Source: Candidatus Gastranaerophilales bacterium (GTDB lineage: Bacteria > Cyanobacteriota > Vampirovibrionia > Gastranaerophilales > Gastranaerophilaceae). From it: 64,000 bases of DNA. Below are positions 8,186-17,090 of this stretch, in pieces; position 1 is the first letter of the stretch; every line of letters starts with the position of its first letter. The stretch is from positions 1-64,000 of the forward strand of contig CALUQE010000004.1 of the NCBI GenBank assembly GCA_944322845.1, written 5' to 3'. A program made the position numbers and the translations under genes. The notes below the pieces were generated by a model. That model ran no database searches. It was not told the DNA's origin and saw nothing but the letters and a program-made list of their open reading frames with translations.

Positions 8186-10447
8186 CTAAAATTTATATTC
8201 AGGAATAACAAACGCTTCATTGTTTGCATCTTTTTCTACAAACTGTAGGTAATCTTCAAGTGCCGTTTCTTTTGAATTTTCATAAAATTCATCGCTTATA
8301 AGCTCCCTGTGAAGCTCGGTTCTTTCACCCGAATAATTTCCCAGAACTCTTGCGAATTTTTCAATTTCTTCTAGGTTTTCGCCGCCTGCGTAAGCTTTTG
8401 TCTTAGCGTCTGTTCCTGATGGACGGATTTCTACATACTTGTCGGTAAATTTGAGATAAGTTCCGTCTCCGACAAACTTAACAGACTTTAAGTTGTCAAA
8501 ACTCAATTCCGCAAAAGCACCGTTCAGGACTTTTTTCACCGCATCTAAATCCGCCTTGCCTTCTTTTACCGCAATAGCAAGCGACAAATAGAAAAGGTCA
8601 TTTTTCGTCCTCTGCTTTTCACCCTCTATTTTTGCCTGTTTTAACTTTTCAATATCAGGCTCTGACTCGTTGTAATAAGAAATATCTTCTCTTACGTCAT
8701 ACTTTGCAATAATGTTGTTTTCATCAAAAATCTCAACCAGATATTCGGAAAGAGTTTTATTTTCATGTTCGAGTCTTGCAGCGAGTGAAGAAGCTACAAT
8801 TATTGCCTCTGTGGCACTCTTTTCTCTCATTGCAATTGCTTTTCTTCCGGCAAGAGATTCAATAAGTTCTTCAGAACCCATAATCATACCGCCGGATTCT
8901 TCGCCGCCAAAAATTAAACGCGGCTGAATTCCGAGATTGATTGTGTTTCCGAAAACATCATCAACCATAACCTCTTTATCCGGATTATTTTTAATCTGGA
9001 GTTCAACTTTTTTCATAATGTTTGCAATTTCTTTGAATCCGACAGGAACGTTAACCACCTTTATACCGTGTGCTTTAGCCCATTCATCCCAAGAAAGAGC
9101 GGAAGCTGTTGTCTTAATCATAAATCTAGGATGGTTTTTATATTTTCCGCTTGCCTTTAACTGCTTAACCCTGTAGTTCATAAGCATCAAAAATGCCTGA
9201 TTTGCACTATATACAGTCAAAATTCTGTCATCATCCAGCGGAATATAAGAAATTCCGTAATCCTCAAGCATCATAGAGCTTCCGGCAGCCTCAATCTGGC
9301 ACACGGTAAGTCTGTCGTGATCAGGATCCGTAATCAAAACAACTGTACCGAGAGGATAATCCTTCAGGACTTTTTCATAATGCAAAGACTCAATTACAGG
9401 GAAGAATTTTTCGCCGTTCGGTCTCTTTGCAACAACCGTTGCATCTACCGAATAGTCATAAAATACTTTATTCCCCTTAGGGTCAGTATCATATTTTCCG
9501 ATAGAATGGAAAAACGGGTCTTCTTCCGTATTATTCCAAACATATTTATCCTGAATTCCGAGTTTTTCAAGCACGCGGCTCAGAGTTCTGTATGCGCATC
9601 CGCCGACACTTTCAATAAAGAGTTTGGAATGCATTTTCTTTACACCTTCCAAATCGTTTGCTACGCCTGCTTTCAGATACTCAACATACAAATCAATTCC
9701 GTCATTAAGCTTTGTCATAACAGCTTCATCAATCAACGGATCATTTTTCGGACTGATTTTGATTTCATAAGAACCGTCACGTTCCGTTGTATCAAAAATT
9801 TCCTGAATTTTATCCACAAACTCAAGAGATTCCTCCGGCAAATACTGGCTGCCTTGAGAATTTAAGTCTTTTGTTGCGGTTTTTACTGAAATACCGTGGC
9901 TTGATGTAATATATTCTCCGCCGAGCAAATCCAATTTAAAAGCAAGAAAAGATGCAAGCCATATAGGAATAGTCTTTCTTCCTTCAGGCAATAGTGTTTT
10001 AATTCCCTGAGCAGCCTGAATCCTTGCAATTGCGTCAAGATAAAGCGCGGAATTGTATCTTACTTCACTTCCCGCAAGCTTTATAATCTCCTGATTCGGA
10101 TACTTTTCTCTTGCCACAAGGGCTTTTGCAAGAGTCGCAAGCACTATCCCCACAAGATTTATTGGAAATCTCGTATCCTGAGGATACAAAATATTCTGCG
10201 GTCCTCTTATACCTGCAGTAGAAACTTTTGCCTCTTTAGAATAATTAGCAAACCATTCCTTAAGATTCAAACCTTCCGGATTAGAGTCCGTATGCGGATA
10301 AAGATGCTCTTTTTTCAGCACAAACGTGAATCCGCCATCATTATCAAAGTTTAATAAGTCTAAATTCTTTATATAATCAGGAGTTTTATCAAATACATTC
10401 TTAAACAATTCTCCTTCTAATTCGCAGCTTGGTTTTAATTTATACAT
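8186..10447 (-). CDS. Phosphohexomutase (phosphoglucomutase/phosphomannomutase family), long form
   Basis: Interconverts hexose 1- and 6-phosphates. At 753 residues it is longer than the usual 450-600. Family motifs are in order: the catalytic-serine loop TSSHGIS (181-187, replacing the usual TASHNP), the metal loop DPDHDRL, the sugar-binding GGEESGG and the phosphate-binding RPSGTDAKTKAYAG near the C terminus. The additional length comes from a 70-residue N-terminal extension and insertions in the middle. AGGAGAGG precedes ATG. The changed phosphoserine loop may alter specificity, so the sugar is not assigned. Confidence 0.85.
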   Translation of the reverse strand: MYKLKPSCELEGELFKNVFDKTPDYIKNLDLLNFDNDGGFTFVLKKEHLYPHTDSNPEGLNLKEWFANYSKEAKVSTAGIRGPQNILYPQDTRFPINLVGIVLATLAKALVAREKYPNQEIIKLAGSEVRYNSALYLDAIARIQAAQGIKTLLPEGRKTIPIWLASFLAFKLDLLGGEYITSSHGISVKTATKDLNSQGSQYLPEESLEFVDKIQEIFDTTERDGSYEIKISPKNDPLIDEAVMTKLNDGIDLYVEYLKAGVANDLEGVKKMHSKLFIESVGGCAYRTLSRVLEKLGIQDKYVWNNTEEDPFFHSIGKYDTDPKGNKVFYDYSVDATVVAKRPNGEKFFPVIESLHYEKVLKDYPLGTVVLITDPDHDRLTVCQIEAAGSSMMLEDYGISYIPLDDDRILTVYSANQAFLMLMNYRVKQLKASGKYKNHPRFMIKTTASALSWDEWAKAHGIKVVNVPVGFKEIANIMKKVELQIKNNPDKEVMVDDVFGNTINLGIQPRLIFGGEESGGMIMGSEELIESLAGRKAIAMREKSATEAIIVASSLAARLEHENKTLSEYLVEIFDENNIIAKYDVREDISYYNESEPDIEKLKQAKIEGEKQRTKNDLFYLSLAIAVKEGKADLDAVKKVLNGAFAELSFDNLKSVKFVGDGTYLKFTDKYVEIRPSGTDAKTKAYAGGENLEEIEKFARVLGNYSGERTELHRELISDEFYENSKETALEDYLQFVEKDANNEAFVIPEYKF

Positions 10448-10502
10448 AAAATAAGTCCTCTCCTAACTAAGCTCAATCATTATAACATAAAAAAGTTTAC
10501 AT

Positions 10503-10580
10503 TTGTAACAATATCCTATATATATAGGGTTGAAAAAACAAAATGCATGTCTTATAATAATATATATAGTATATACTCAA
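10503..10580 (+). promoter_or_regulatory. fliD upstream region: TTGTAACA box, palindrome and -10
   Basis: Upstream of fliD lie a TTGTAACA box (10503-10510), a perfect 14-bp palindrome CCTATATATATAGG (10515-10528) and a TATAAT near 10552. The order suggests an operator upstream of a sigma-70-type promoter. No flagellar sigma-28 or sigma-54 consensus was recognised. The TTGTAACA box recurs before several other accessory genes of the window. Confidence 0.4.
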
Positions 10581-10605
10581 TTGTAATATAAAAAGGATTT
10601 TTATT

Positions 10606-12342
10606 ATGACAATATCGTTTAGCGGTCTGGTTTCCGGATTAGATACATCATCATGGGTTGAAGCTTTTGTCTCCGTAAAGCAGGAAGAAGTCAAAAAATA
10701 TAAAACAGAATTAGAAGAGCTGCAAACAGAAAAAACCACATTGAATGATACAAGAAGCGTGTTTTCAACACTGCGTTCCGCAATAGAAAAACTTACCGAT
10801 GCAAAGTTCGGCGGTTCATTTGACCTGTTTGCACAAAACAGTGTAACCTCTTCTAATGAAGATATATTTACTGCAACCGTAAACAGCGACGCCGTAAGAC
10901 AAAACTATGATATAACAGTACAGCAGCTTGCAACAACAACAAAAGCCGCATCTAAAGAAGCTGCCAGTGCAGTTGCAGATGACGAAACACTGTTATCTAA
11001 CCTTGGAATTACCGCAGGAACACTAACTGCATATGTTAATGGCGAAAAACATACAATTAATATTGACAGTGCAGACACTGTAGGTGACTTAAAAGCACGT
11101 ATGGCAGAATTCGGAGTTAAGACCGAAATTGATGAAAGCGGTGTTTTAAAATTCTCTGCACAAAACGGAACCGATACAATTAATATCGGTGCAACAACAG
11201 ACAGTTCAAACCTTGTTTCATTAATCGGTTTGACCCAACAGGAAGACGGATCATACGCTTCTACTAATTCACTATACAAAGCTTCTGTTTCATCTAAATT
11301 AACAGCAGAAGATTCAGGCTTTAACCAGCAGATTACAGCCGGTACTTTCACAATAGGCGACGCAACTTTTACTATTGATGAGAATACAACATTGTCTTCA
11401 TTAATTTCTCAAATCAACAGCAGCGAAGATGCCCAAGCTTATGCTTACTGGGATGATGCAACAGGCAAATTAAATATTACATCTACAGTGGAAGGAGCTT
11501 CATACATCAATATTGAAGCAGGTACAAGCAACTTCACCGATGTTATGGGATTTACAACTTCCGAGTGGGATGATGAAGGTAATCTTGTTTCATCCAAGAT
11601 GTACACTGATGCTCAGCAGCTCGGGCAAAATGCTATATTTACCGTTAACGGCACAACCATGACATCAACCTCCAATACAGTAACTTCAGACATTTCAAGA
11701 ATTGAAGGTATTACACTAACACTCAAACGTGCAAGTACGGAAGAAGACGGTAACACAACTCTGCAGGTTACACAAAATACGGACGATTTAGAAGCAGCCG
11801 TTAATGAATTTATTGAAGCTTACAATGCAGCAATTGCAAAAGTTGAAGAAGTTACCGCAAGCGGGGCTGACCTTCACGGCGAAACTTCGCTCACCAGCCT
11901 TGCAAGAACTCTGAAAAGCTATTCAACAAGCTCTAATACATCAAACGGCGGCGTATTTAAACTGTTATCGGATATAGGTATTTCAACCGCTGCTGCTGAC
12001 GGAAATAATTTGTCTACAGATACTTATCAACTTTCTCTGGATTCTGAGAAATTCATGAAAGCGCTTCAGGAAAATCCTGAGTCGGTAAAATCTATTCTAA
12101 CAGGCGATAATGGCGTCTTAAGCATGATGGAAAACGCTGTAGAACAGAGTTTGTCCGCAACAACCGGTTTCTTTGATGTTAAAACTTCTACTCTTGATTC
12201 AAACATAGACAAAATGGAAGAAAAAATTACAAAGAAAAATACAAGCATTGAAACTTACAGAAGCCAGCTGGAAAATAAATTTTATCAGATGGAAATGGCA
12301 ATAGCGCAAATGCAGCAAAATTACAGTTCTTTCTTATCATAA
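10606..12342 (+). CDS. fliD: Flagellar filament cap / hook-associated protein 2
   Basis: Caps the growing flagellar filament and helps flagellin subunits fold. The 578-residue protein begins TISFSGLVSGLDTSSWVEAFV, the FliD N-terminal signature, has a coiled coil around 25-65 and ends with another coiled coil and LENKFYQMEMAIAQMQQNYSSFL, the FliD C-terminal signature. The Ser/Thr-rich middle is the variable D2/D3 part. AAAGGA precedes ATG and a terminator follows. No other flagellar gene is in the window, so it is an isolated gene. A non-flagellar adhesive role is possible but less likely. Confidence 0.88.
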   Translation: MTISFSGLVSGLDTSSWVEAFVSVKQEEVKKYKTELEELQTEKTTLNDTRSVFSTLRSAIEKLTDAKFGGSFDLFAQNSVTSSNEDIFTATVNSDAVRQNYDITVQQLATTTKAASKEAASAVADDETLLSNLGITAGTLTAYVNGEKHTINIDSADTVGDLKARMAEFGVKTEIDESGVLKFSAQNGTDTINIGATTDSSNLVSLIGLTQQEDGSYASTNSLYKASVSSKLTAEDSGFNQQITAGTFTIGDATFTIDENTTLSSLISQINSSEDAQAYAYWDDATGKLNITSTVEGASYINIEAGTSNFTDVMGFTTSEWDDEGNLVSSKMYTDAQQLGQNAIFTVNGTTMTSTSNTVTSDISRIEGITLTLKRASTEEDGNTTLQVTQNTDDLEAAVNEFIEAYNAAIAKVEEVTASGADLHGETSLTSLARTLKSYSTSSNTSNGGVFKLLSDIGISTAAADGNNLSTDTYQLSLDSEKFMKALQENPESVKSILTGDNGVLSMMENAVEQSLSATTGFFDVKTSTLDSNIDKMEEKITKKNTSIETYRSQLENKFYQMEMAIAQMQQNYSSFLS

Positions 12343-12350
12343 TAAATATA

Positions 12351-12382
12351 AAAATCCTGAATTTAAATTCAGGATTTTTTTT
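12351..12382. terminator. Bidirectional terminator between fliD and recN
   Basis: AAATCCTGAATT pairs with AATTCAGGATTT and is flanked by A and T runs. It serves fliD on the plus strand and recN on the minus strand. Confidence 0.88.
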
Positions 12383-12391
12383 GTCTAATAT

Positions 12392-14041
12392 TTAACTTAT
12401 CAGAGTTTTGGCAAACTTAAGCGACTCGTCTGTAATTTCTCCGCCTGCGAGCTCTGCTACTGCTTTGAGTTTAGCATCTCCTTCAAGTATTGAGATATCG
12501 ACACTTGTACGTCCGTCCTGAGTCTTTTTGACGTAGAAATGCCTGTCGGACTTGGAGGCTATAATTGCCTGATGGGTAATCATAATTATTTGCATATATT
12601 TTGCAAGCTCTTTGACTTCATCTGCAACAGCTTGAGAAGTTTTACCGGAAATTCCAGTATCAATTTCATCAAAAATAACCGTTTCTATATTATCGCTCTG
12701 AGCAAAAATAGTCTTTACAGCAAGCATAACACGTGAGATTTCTCCGCCTGAAGCAACTTTTGCAAGCGGTTTCAGGCCTTCCGAGATATTTGTGGAAATC
12801 AAAAATTCCACCTTATCAAATCCGTTAGGAGAAAGCTCACCTTTTTCAAAATGAATTTCAAATCTGACTTTCGGAAGCTCAAGTTTTTCAAGCTTTTCAA
12901 CAATAAGCCCCGAAAGCACCTCCGCATAGTTTTTCCTCTGTTCGGAAATTTCGCCCGCCAGAAGTTCAAGCTTACTCTTCATTTCAACAATTTTTGCTTC
13001 CAGCTCTTCTATATGCTGTGTTGAAAATTCTATTCCTTCAAGTTCGGAGCGCAGAGCTTCTCCCTGTGTCATAACGTTTTCCAGCGTTCCGCCGTATTTG
13101 CGCTTAAGCTTATCAAGCAAAAACAGACGTTCCTGAATGGAGTTTATGCGTTCTTCGTCGTTATCCAGAGAACTTGAGTACTCTCTGAGAGAAGAAGATA
13201 AATCTTTCAGAATCTCTATCGCTTCAATCAATTGATTTTCCTGATCTTCAAGGGAACTGTCCATGCCGGAAGCTTTTGAGAGGTTCATTTTAATCTGCAA
13301 AAGTGCATCCATAACTGCACCGTCATCGCCTGAGATTGACCAGTAAGAGCTGCCTGTCAAATCTTTAAGTTTTTCAACATTTTCAAGAACGGCGAGTTCG
13401 TTATTCAATTCTTCATCTTCAGTTGATGATTTTATCTGCGCCTCATCAATTTCATTTACCTGAAATTTCAGGAAATCAATTTGTTCGGCAGTCTTATCCG
13501 CAGAATTTTTAAGCTCCTCAAGCTTTGTAATCATCTCTTTATACGTATTATATTCATCCCTGTAGTTTTCGAGCATTTCACCGCAGGTATTCTTTGCATA
13601 AGCATCTAAAAGCATAATATGATATTTTGGCTGCAAAAAAGAATACGTTTGGTGCTGGGAGTGCACATCGATAAAGAGTTCGCGGAAATACTTCATAAAA
13701 TCCTGATTAACGAGACAGCCGTTAACCCTTGAGCGCGAACCGCTTCTGGTAATTTCTCTTGATAAAATAATTTCTTCGCCGCAGATATCAATTCCGTTTT
13801 CGTCAAAAAGCTTTGATACATCCTGTTTTTTATTGAGAAGAGTAAGCTCAATTACAGCTTTCTCCGCATCGCCTTTAATAACTTCTTTTCCTGCTCTTGC
13901 GCCGAAGGCAATATCAATTGCATTAATCAGGATACTTTTTCCGGCACCTGTCTCACCTGTAATTATATTTAAACCATCTGCTAATTCTAATTCCAGCTCA
14001 TCAATTAATATATAATTTTTTATAAAAATCTTTGATAACAT
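12392..14041 (-). CDS. recN: DNA repair protein RecN
   Basis: SMC-like ATPase that gathers broken DNA ends for recombinational repair. The 549-residue protein has Walker A GETGAGKS (29-36), a long central coiled coil (about 150-380), the ABC signature VASGGEISR and Walker B VIFDEIDTGISG. Length and motif order match RecN. It starts three bases after the TPR gene and is presumably transcribed from that gene's promoter. No LexA-type operator was recognised. Confidence 0.96.
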   Translation of the reverse strand: MLSKIFIKNYILIDELELELADGLNIITGETGAGKSILINAIDIAFGARAGKEVIKGDAEKAVIELTLLNKKQDVSKLFDENGIDICGEEIILSREITRSGSRSRVNGCLVNQDFMKYFRELFIDVHSQHQTYSFLQPKYHIMLLDAYAKNTCGEMLENYRDEYNTYKEMITKLEELKNSADKTAEQIDFLKFQVNEIDEAQIKSSTEDEELNNELAVLENVEKLKDLTGSSYWSISGDDGAVMDALLQIKMNLSKASGMDSSLEDQENQLIEAIEILKDLSSSLREYSSSLDNDEERINSIQERLFLLDKLKRKYGGTLENVMTQGEALRSELEGIEFSTQHIEELEAKIVEMKSKLELLAGEISEQRKNYAEVLSGLIVEKLEKLELPKVRFEIHFEKGELSPNGFDKVEFLISTNISEGLKPLAKVASGGEISRVMLAVKTIFAQSDNIETVIFDEIDTGISGKTSQAVADEVKELAKYMQIIMITHQAIIASKSDRHFYVKKTQDGRTSVDISILEGDAKLKAVAELAGGEITDESLKFAKTLIS

Positions 14042-14044
14042 ACC

Positions 14045-15211
14045 CTATTCGTCTTCTTCCTCAGAATCGTCATCTTCTGAATCATCTTCATTCCAATCTT
14101 CATCATCCGAATCTTCATCATCTTCGTCGTATTCTTCGTCTGCTTCTTCAATATTATCATCTTCGTCAGAATCATCAAATTCTTCTTCCGTTTCTTCGCC
14201 TTCCTCCTCATCTTCTTCATCCTCAAAATCCGAATCTTCGTCAGGCGAATATTCTTCAACAGAAGTTTGAGGTTCTATTTCCTCTTTTCTGTCCAGTTTT
14301 TCTTCTATATATTCTAATTCCTGTCTTACAATTTTTTTAGGAAAAGTCAGCGTGTACGGATTGTTGAGCGCAAGTTCCAGATTGTCGCAATATTTTTCGG
14401 AATCACCTATGTATTTATATACACGCGCAAGGCAATAATACAAATCCCCGTTTTCTTCCTCCTGCAGCCTTGTGTGCAGAATCTCAAGAATTTCTTCTGT
14501 TTCACCGGATTTCAGGCATATTTTAGTAAGCAGCTTATACGCCTCAATATCCATAGAATTGTATTGAATAGTTTTTAGCAAATAGTTTTTTGCCTCTTCC
14601 AAATTTCCATTTTTGAAAGCAATAGAACCCAGATTAAAATAAGCCCAGCTGTAGTCCGGAGAGACTTCCAGAACTTTATTATAACTGTCTACCGCAAAAT
14701 TTGTCAGACCGTCATTCTGGTAAATATAACCGAGATAAAAATAAGCGTAAACATCTCGCGGATTAATTGCTACTGCTTTCTGAAAATTATCAAGCGCAAG
14801 ATTTTTTTCATCCTTATTAAAATAACAAACCCCCAGATTAAAATAACAGTTTCCGTCCTCGGGATCTGTCTCAAGCACTTTTTTGAAAGCTGCAATTGCT
14901 TCATTCCATTCTTTAAGCTCCACAAGAACATCACCCAGATTGTAATAAAAATCCTCCTGCGGAGAAATCGCAACTGCCTTTTTATAATAATCACGCGCTT
15001 CAGTAAACTTCTTTAACTTCTCACTCACAATTCCGAGATTATAATAAATTTCGGCATCGTCAGAAAAATATTTCAGCAGATAAAGCAAATTACCCTCAGC
15101 TTCTTCATTAAAACCATTGTTAACAAGAAGGATGGATAACTCTCTCCTTGCCTGAAAATTTGAGGGATCATTTTTAAGAATTTCCTGAAGTGACTCGATA
15201 TCATTACCCAT
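14045..15211 (-). CDS. TPR protein with a long acidic tail
   Basis: A 388-residue protein with about eight tandem tetratricopeptide repeats (residues 15-290, for example YYNLGIVSEKLKKFTEARDYYKKA), followed by a tail of about 75 residues made almost only of Asp, Glu and Ser. TPR arrays mediate protein contacts; the polyanionic tail could mimic nucleic acid or bind basic partners, which is inference. No signal peptide is seen. It precedes recN by three bases. TATAAT ends six bases before ATG and there is no ribosome site, so it is probably leaderless. Confidence 0.85.
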   Translation of the reverse strand: MGNDIESLQEILKNDPSNFQARRELSILLVNNGFNEEAEGNLLYLLKYFSDDAEIYYNLGIVSEKLKKFTEARDYYKKAVAISPQEDFYYNLGDVLVELKEWNEAIAAFKKVLETDPEDGNCYFNLGVCYFNKDEKNLALDNFQKAVAINPRDVYAYFYLGYIYQNDGLTNFAVDSYNKVLEVSPDYSWAYFNLGSIAFKNGNLEEAKNYLLKTIQYNSMDIEAYKLLTKICLKSGETEEILEILHTRLQEEENGDLYYCLARVYKYIGDSEKYCDNLELALNNPYTLTFPKKIVRQELEYIEEKLDRKEEIEPQTSVEEYSPDEDSDFEDEEDEEEGEETEEEFDDSDEDDNIEEADEEYDEDDEDSDDEDWNEDDSEDDDSEEEDE

Positions 15212-15217
15212 AAAATA

Positions 15218-15223
15218 ATTATA
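15218..15223 (-). promoter_or_regulatory. -10 box of a leaderless promoter for the TPR-recN operon
   Basis: TATAAT on the minus strand is separated from the ATG at 15211 by six bases, so transcription should start at or next to the start codon. No Shine-Dalgarno sequence is present. Confidence 0.6.
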
Positions 15224-15279
15224 GCATAAATGGTTAAGTTAGTACCGGAAGCAGGTTTTTATCTATAAAAGTAAATTTT

Positions 15280-15369
15280 TGTAAAACTTTTTGTCTCAAC
15301 TAGCAAAAAAAATTAATCTTACGTTTTAGAACAAATGGATGGTTGATCGATCAAAATATATGATATAAT
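15280..15369 (+). promoter_or_regulatory. Promoter region of the 15394 gene with shared box and palindrome
   Basis: A TGTAA at 15280 followed 18 bases later by AACTAGCAAA (15298-15307) matches the region before the 18503 gene with identical spacing. Further down, the perfect 12-bp palindrome TTGATCGATCAA (15343-15354) supplies a TTGATC -35, with TATAAT at 15364-15369 (15-bp spacer). The palindrome is a candidate operator. Confidence 0.5.
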
Positions 15370-15393
15370 TAAATAAATTAGCGAGGTAGTTAC

Positions 15394-15726
15394 ATGAGTG
15401 AAATAAATGGTCCTAAATTTAGTGTTAATCAGGTAAATTTCAACAGTATTTCCAAACAGCCGCAAGAAATTCCGGCAGAAGTTCAGGGAGAAAATGAAAC
15501 AGCTAAATTAAGTGATTTTTCTGATCCGAAAGCAGAAGTAATCGGCCGCTCAATGTTATTCAAAGGAGCAGATGATACAAACCACGACTTAAAAGCTCTT
15601 CTTGAAAACCCTCAGATTGCAGAAAATTCAGATAAAGCTTTTGAAACTGCTTTTAAAGCCGCTCAGGATGCAGGCGTTGCAAACCCGTACGAAGAAGCAG
15701 CCTCTTTTGCTACAGGTGCAATGTAA
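15394..15726 (+). CDS. Small lineage-specific protein with a LFKG motif
   Basis: A 110-residue protein of unknown function, preceded by GCGAGGTAG at good spacing. It begins MSEINGPKFSVNQVNFNSI and has RSMLFKGADD at about 50-59, resembling the V-S-F-x-G motif of its neighbours. The C-terminal third is an Ala-rich amphipathic helix (DKAFETAFKAAQDAG). There is no signal peptide or membrane segment. The promoter is well formed, so it is likely an expressed gene. Confidence 0.7.
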   Translation: MSEINGPKFSVNQVNFNSISKQPQEIPAEVQGENETAKLSDFSDPKAEVIGRSMLFKGADDTNHDLKALLENPQIAENSDKAFETAFKAAQDAGVANPYEEAASFATGAM

Positions 15727-15795
15727 AAAGATAAACAAACAAAAAAAATGGACGCGCCTTATTCAGACACAGTCCATTCACTTCTAATCGCTAAC

Positions 15796-16161
15796 TTATT
15801 TAGAAAATTTACCTTTAATCTTATTAAGTAAAGATATAACAAGTTCTTTAGTTTTATGACAAATGTTATAGCAAGGCTCTGTTGCCTTATTTATATATTT
15901 TTTCAAATTTGCATTCTTTAATTTGCCAAAAACATTTTTCTTATGCGCAAGCCCTAATGCGCCGATAACAACGGCAATTGAAGCTGCACCTTTAAAGAGC
16001 GTAGAGCCGAATGAAGGTCTATCATCATAATCTCTGCCTCTGAAACTTACCGTATCACAAGCCGGCTCCTGAGGCTGAACAGGAGTTTTACGAATATTAT
16101 TAACACTGCGCTTGCCGATACTTCCGGCAGTTTCGCTTCCGTGAAAAGAAACTTTATTCAT
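15796..16161 (-). CDS. Small membrane protein with repeated SFxG motifs
   Basis: A 121-residue protein of unknown function with an AGGAGG ribosome site. It carries four copies of a short motif: VSFHG (4-8), VSFRG (38-42), PSFGS and LFKG (about 49-58). A single hydrophobic segment follows (SIAVVIGALGLAHKK, about 61-75), then a basic, cysteine-containing C-terminal region. It is probably a single-pass membrane protein with the motif region on one side. It is the clearest concentration of this motif in the window. Confidence 0.72.
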   Translation of the reverse strand: MNKVSFHGSETAGSIGKRSVNNIRKTPVQPQEPACDTVSFRGRDYDDRPSFGSTLFKGAASIAVVIGALGLAHKKNVFGKLKNANLKKYINKATEPCYNICHKTKELVISLLNKIKGKFSK

Positions 16162-16242
16162 ACAAACCTCCTTATGGCTTTACACACTTCTATATCATGT
16201 AAAACTTTTTTCAGAGGAAATTTGCCTTTTTGTTACAAAAAT

Positions 16243-16866
16243 TTACATTAACGCACGACGCCTGTCATTCAATTGTTTTTGAATACATTTTTGCGAAATT
16301 ATATCCCGGCTTGATTCGGATATATTAACAAATGTGAAAGATGCTTTGATAATACCGTCCTCTTTATCAGTGCGAATAAACCTTGCCTTAGTCTTAACAT
16401 TTTTTGGAGAAAATAAAATATCAATCATTACATTCTCCGGAATCTTAATATCTTTATCAAGCTTCAGCCTTATACCGTTAGCAGAAATATCATATATTTT
16501 GCACGGCATTACCGTTCCGGCAAAACTAAGCAAAACATCTTCCTCCATTTTAACTCTGAAATATTCGCGATTTTGCTGATATTCAAGCTCCTGCGGAGTA
16601 TTTAACGTAAAATAAACGTACGGATCTTCATTTTCCACCAGTTTTAAAGTTGTTTTTGCACTATAAAGCGCATTATCACAAGCAAAACTAATCGAAACCT
16701 CCTGCGGCAAAGGAACTCTTAACTCTTTTTCGTATTTCATGCAGGCAAAAATTTCTTTTTCACCCAGACGCTTAATCACAGCTTTTGCATAATGCCCGAC
16801 ACCGTCAGAATCATTATAAACAATTTTTATATAGTTTATGTTTTCTAAATTAAGATTAAACTTCAT
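16243..16866 (-). CDS. PilZ domain protein (c-di-GMP receptor)
   Basis: A 207-residue cytoplasmic protein with an N-terminal YcgR-like beta domain (about 1-95) and a PilZ domain (about 96-200). The c-di-GMP-binding residues are present: R100xxxR104 in QNREYFR and D126xSxxG in DISANG. YcgR-type proteins brake flagellar motors or control secretion in response to c-di-GMP, which would suit the fliD gene found 4 kb away, though that link is inferred. Its ATG overlaps the stop of the upstream secreted-protein gene (ATGA). Confidence 0.88.
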   Translation of the reverse strand: MKFNLNLENINYIKIVYNDSDGVGHYAKAVIKRLGEKEIFACMKYEKELRVPLPQEVSISFACDNALYSAKTTLKLVENEDPYVYFTLNTPQELEYQQNREYFRVKMEEDVLLSFAGTVMPCKIYDISANGIRLKLDKDIKIPENVMIDILFSPKNVKTKARFIRTDKEDGIIKASFTFVNISESSRDIISQKCIQKQLNDRRRALM

Positions 16867-17084
16867 TTGACCTTCTTATAAGTATTATTTTCCATTTTAT
16901 ACTCGCCTATTTTCTTCCCCCTGTCATTATACTGCACAATCGTTCCGTCTTTTTTCTTCTTAAAAGTCCCGACAGGCGGATTTTTCATTCTGTTTACAGG
17001 TATATATTGCCTTTTTTGCGGCACCTGAGCTATAACCGGTGCTGCAAAAGCAAGTATCAAAACCAGAGATAATAACTTTTTCAT
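16863..17084 (-). CDS. Small exported protein
   Basis: A 73-residue protein with a clear signal peptide (MKKLLSLVLILAFAAPVIA, cut near residue 19-20) and a basic mature part containing DGTIVQYNDRGKKIGEYKM, which resembles a MORN-like beta hairpin. Function unknown. TATAAT lies six bases before ATG with no ribosome site, so the mRNA is probably leaderless. It is coupled to the PilZ gene by a four-base overlap. Confidence 0.72.
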   Translation of the reverse strand: MKKLLSLVLILAFAAPVIAQVPQKRQYIPVNRMKNPPVGTFKKKKDGTIVQYNDRGKKIGEYKMENNTYKKVK

Positions 17085-17090
17085 AAAACC

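Noticed and set aside
15749..15776. Terminator after the 15394 gene
   Set aside because: ATGGAC/GTCCAT is only six base pairs with a long loop and no T run.
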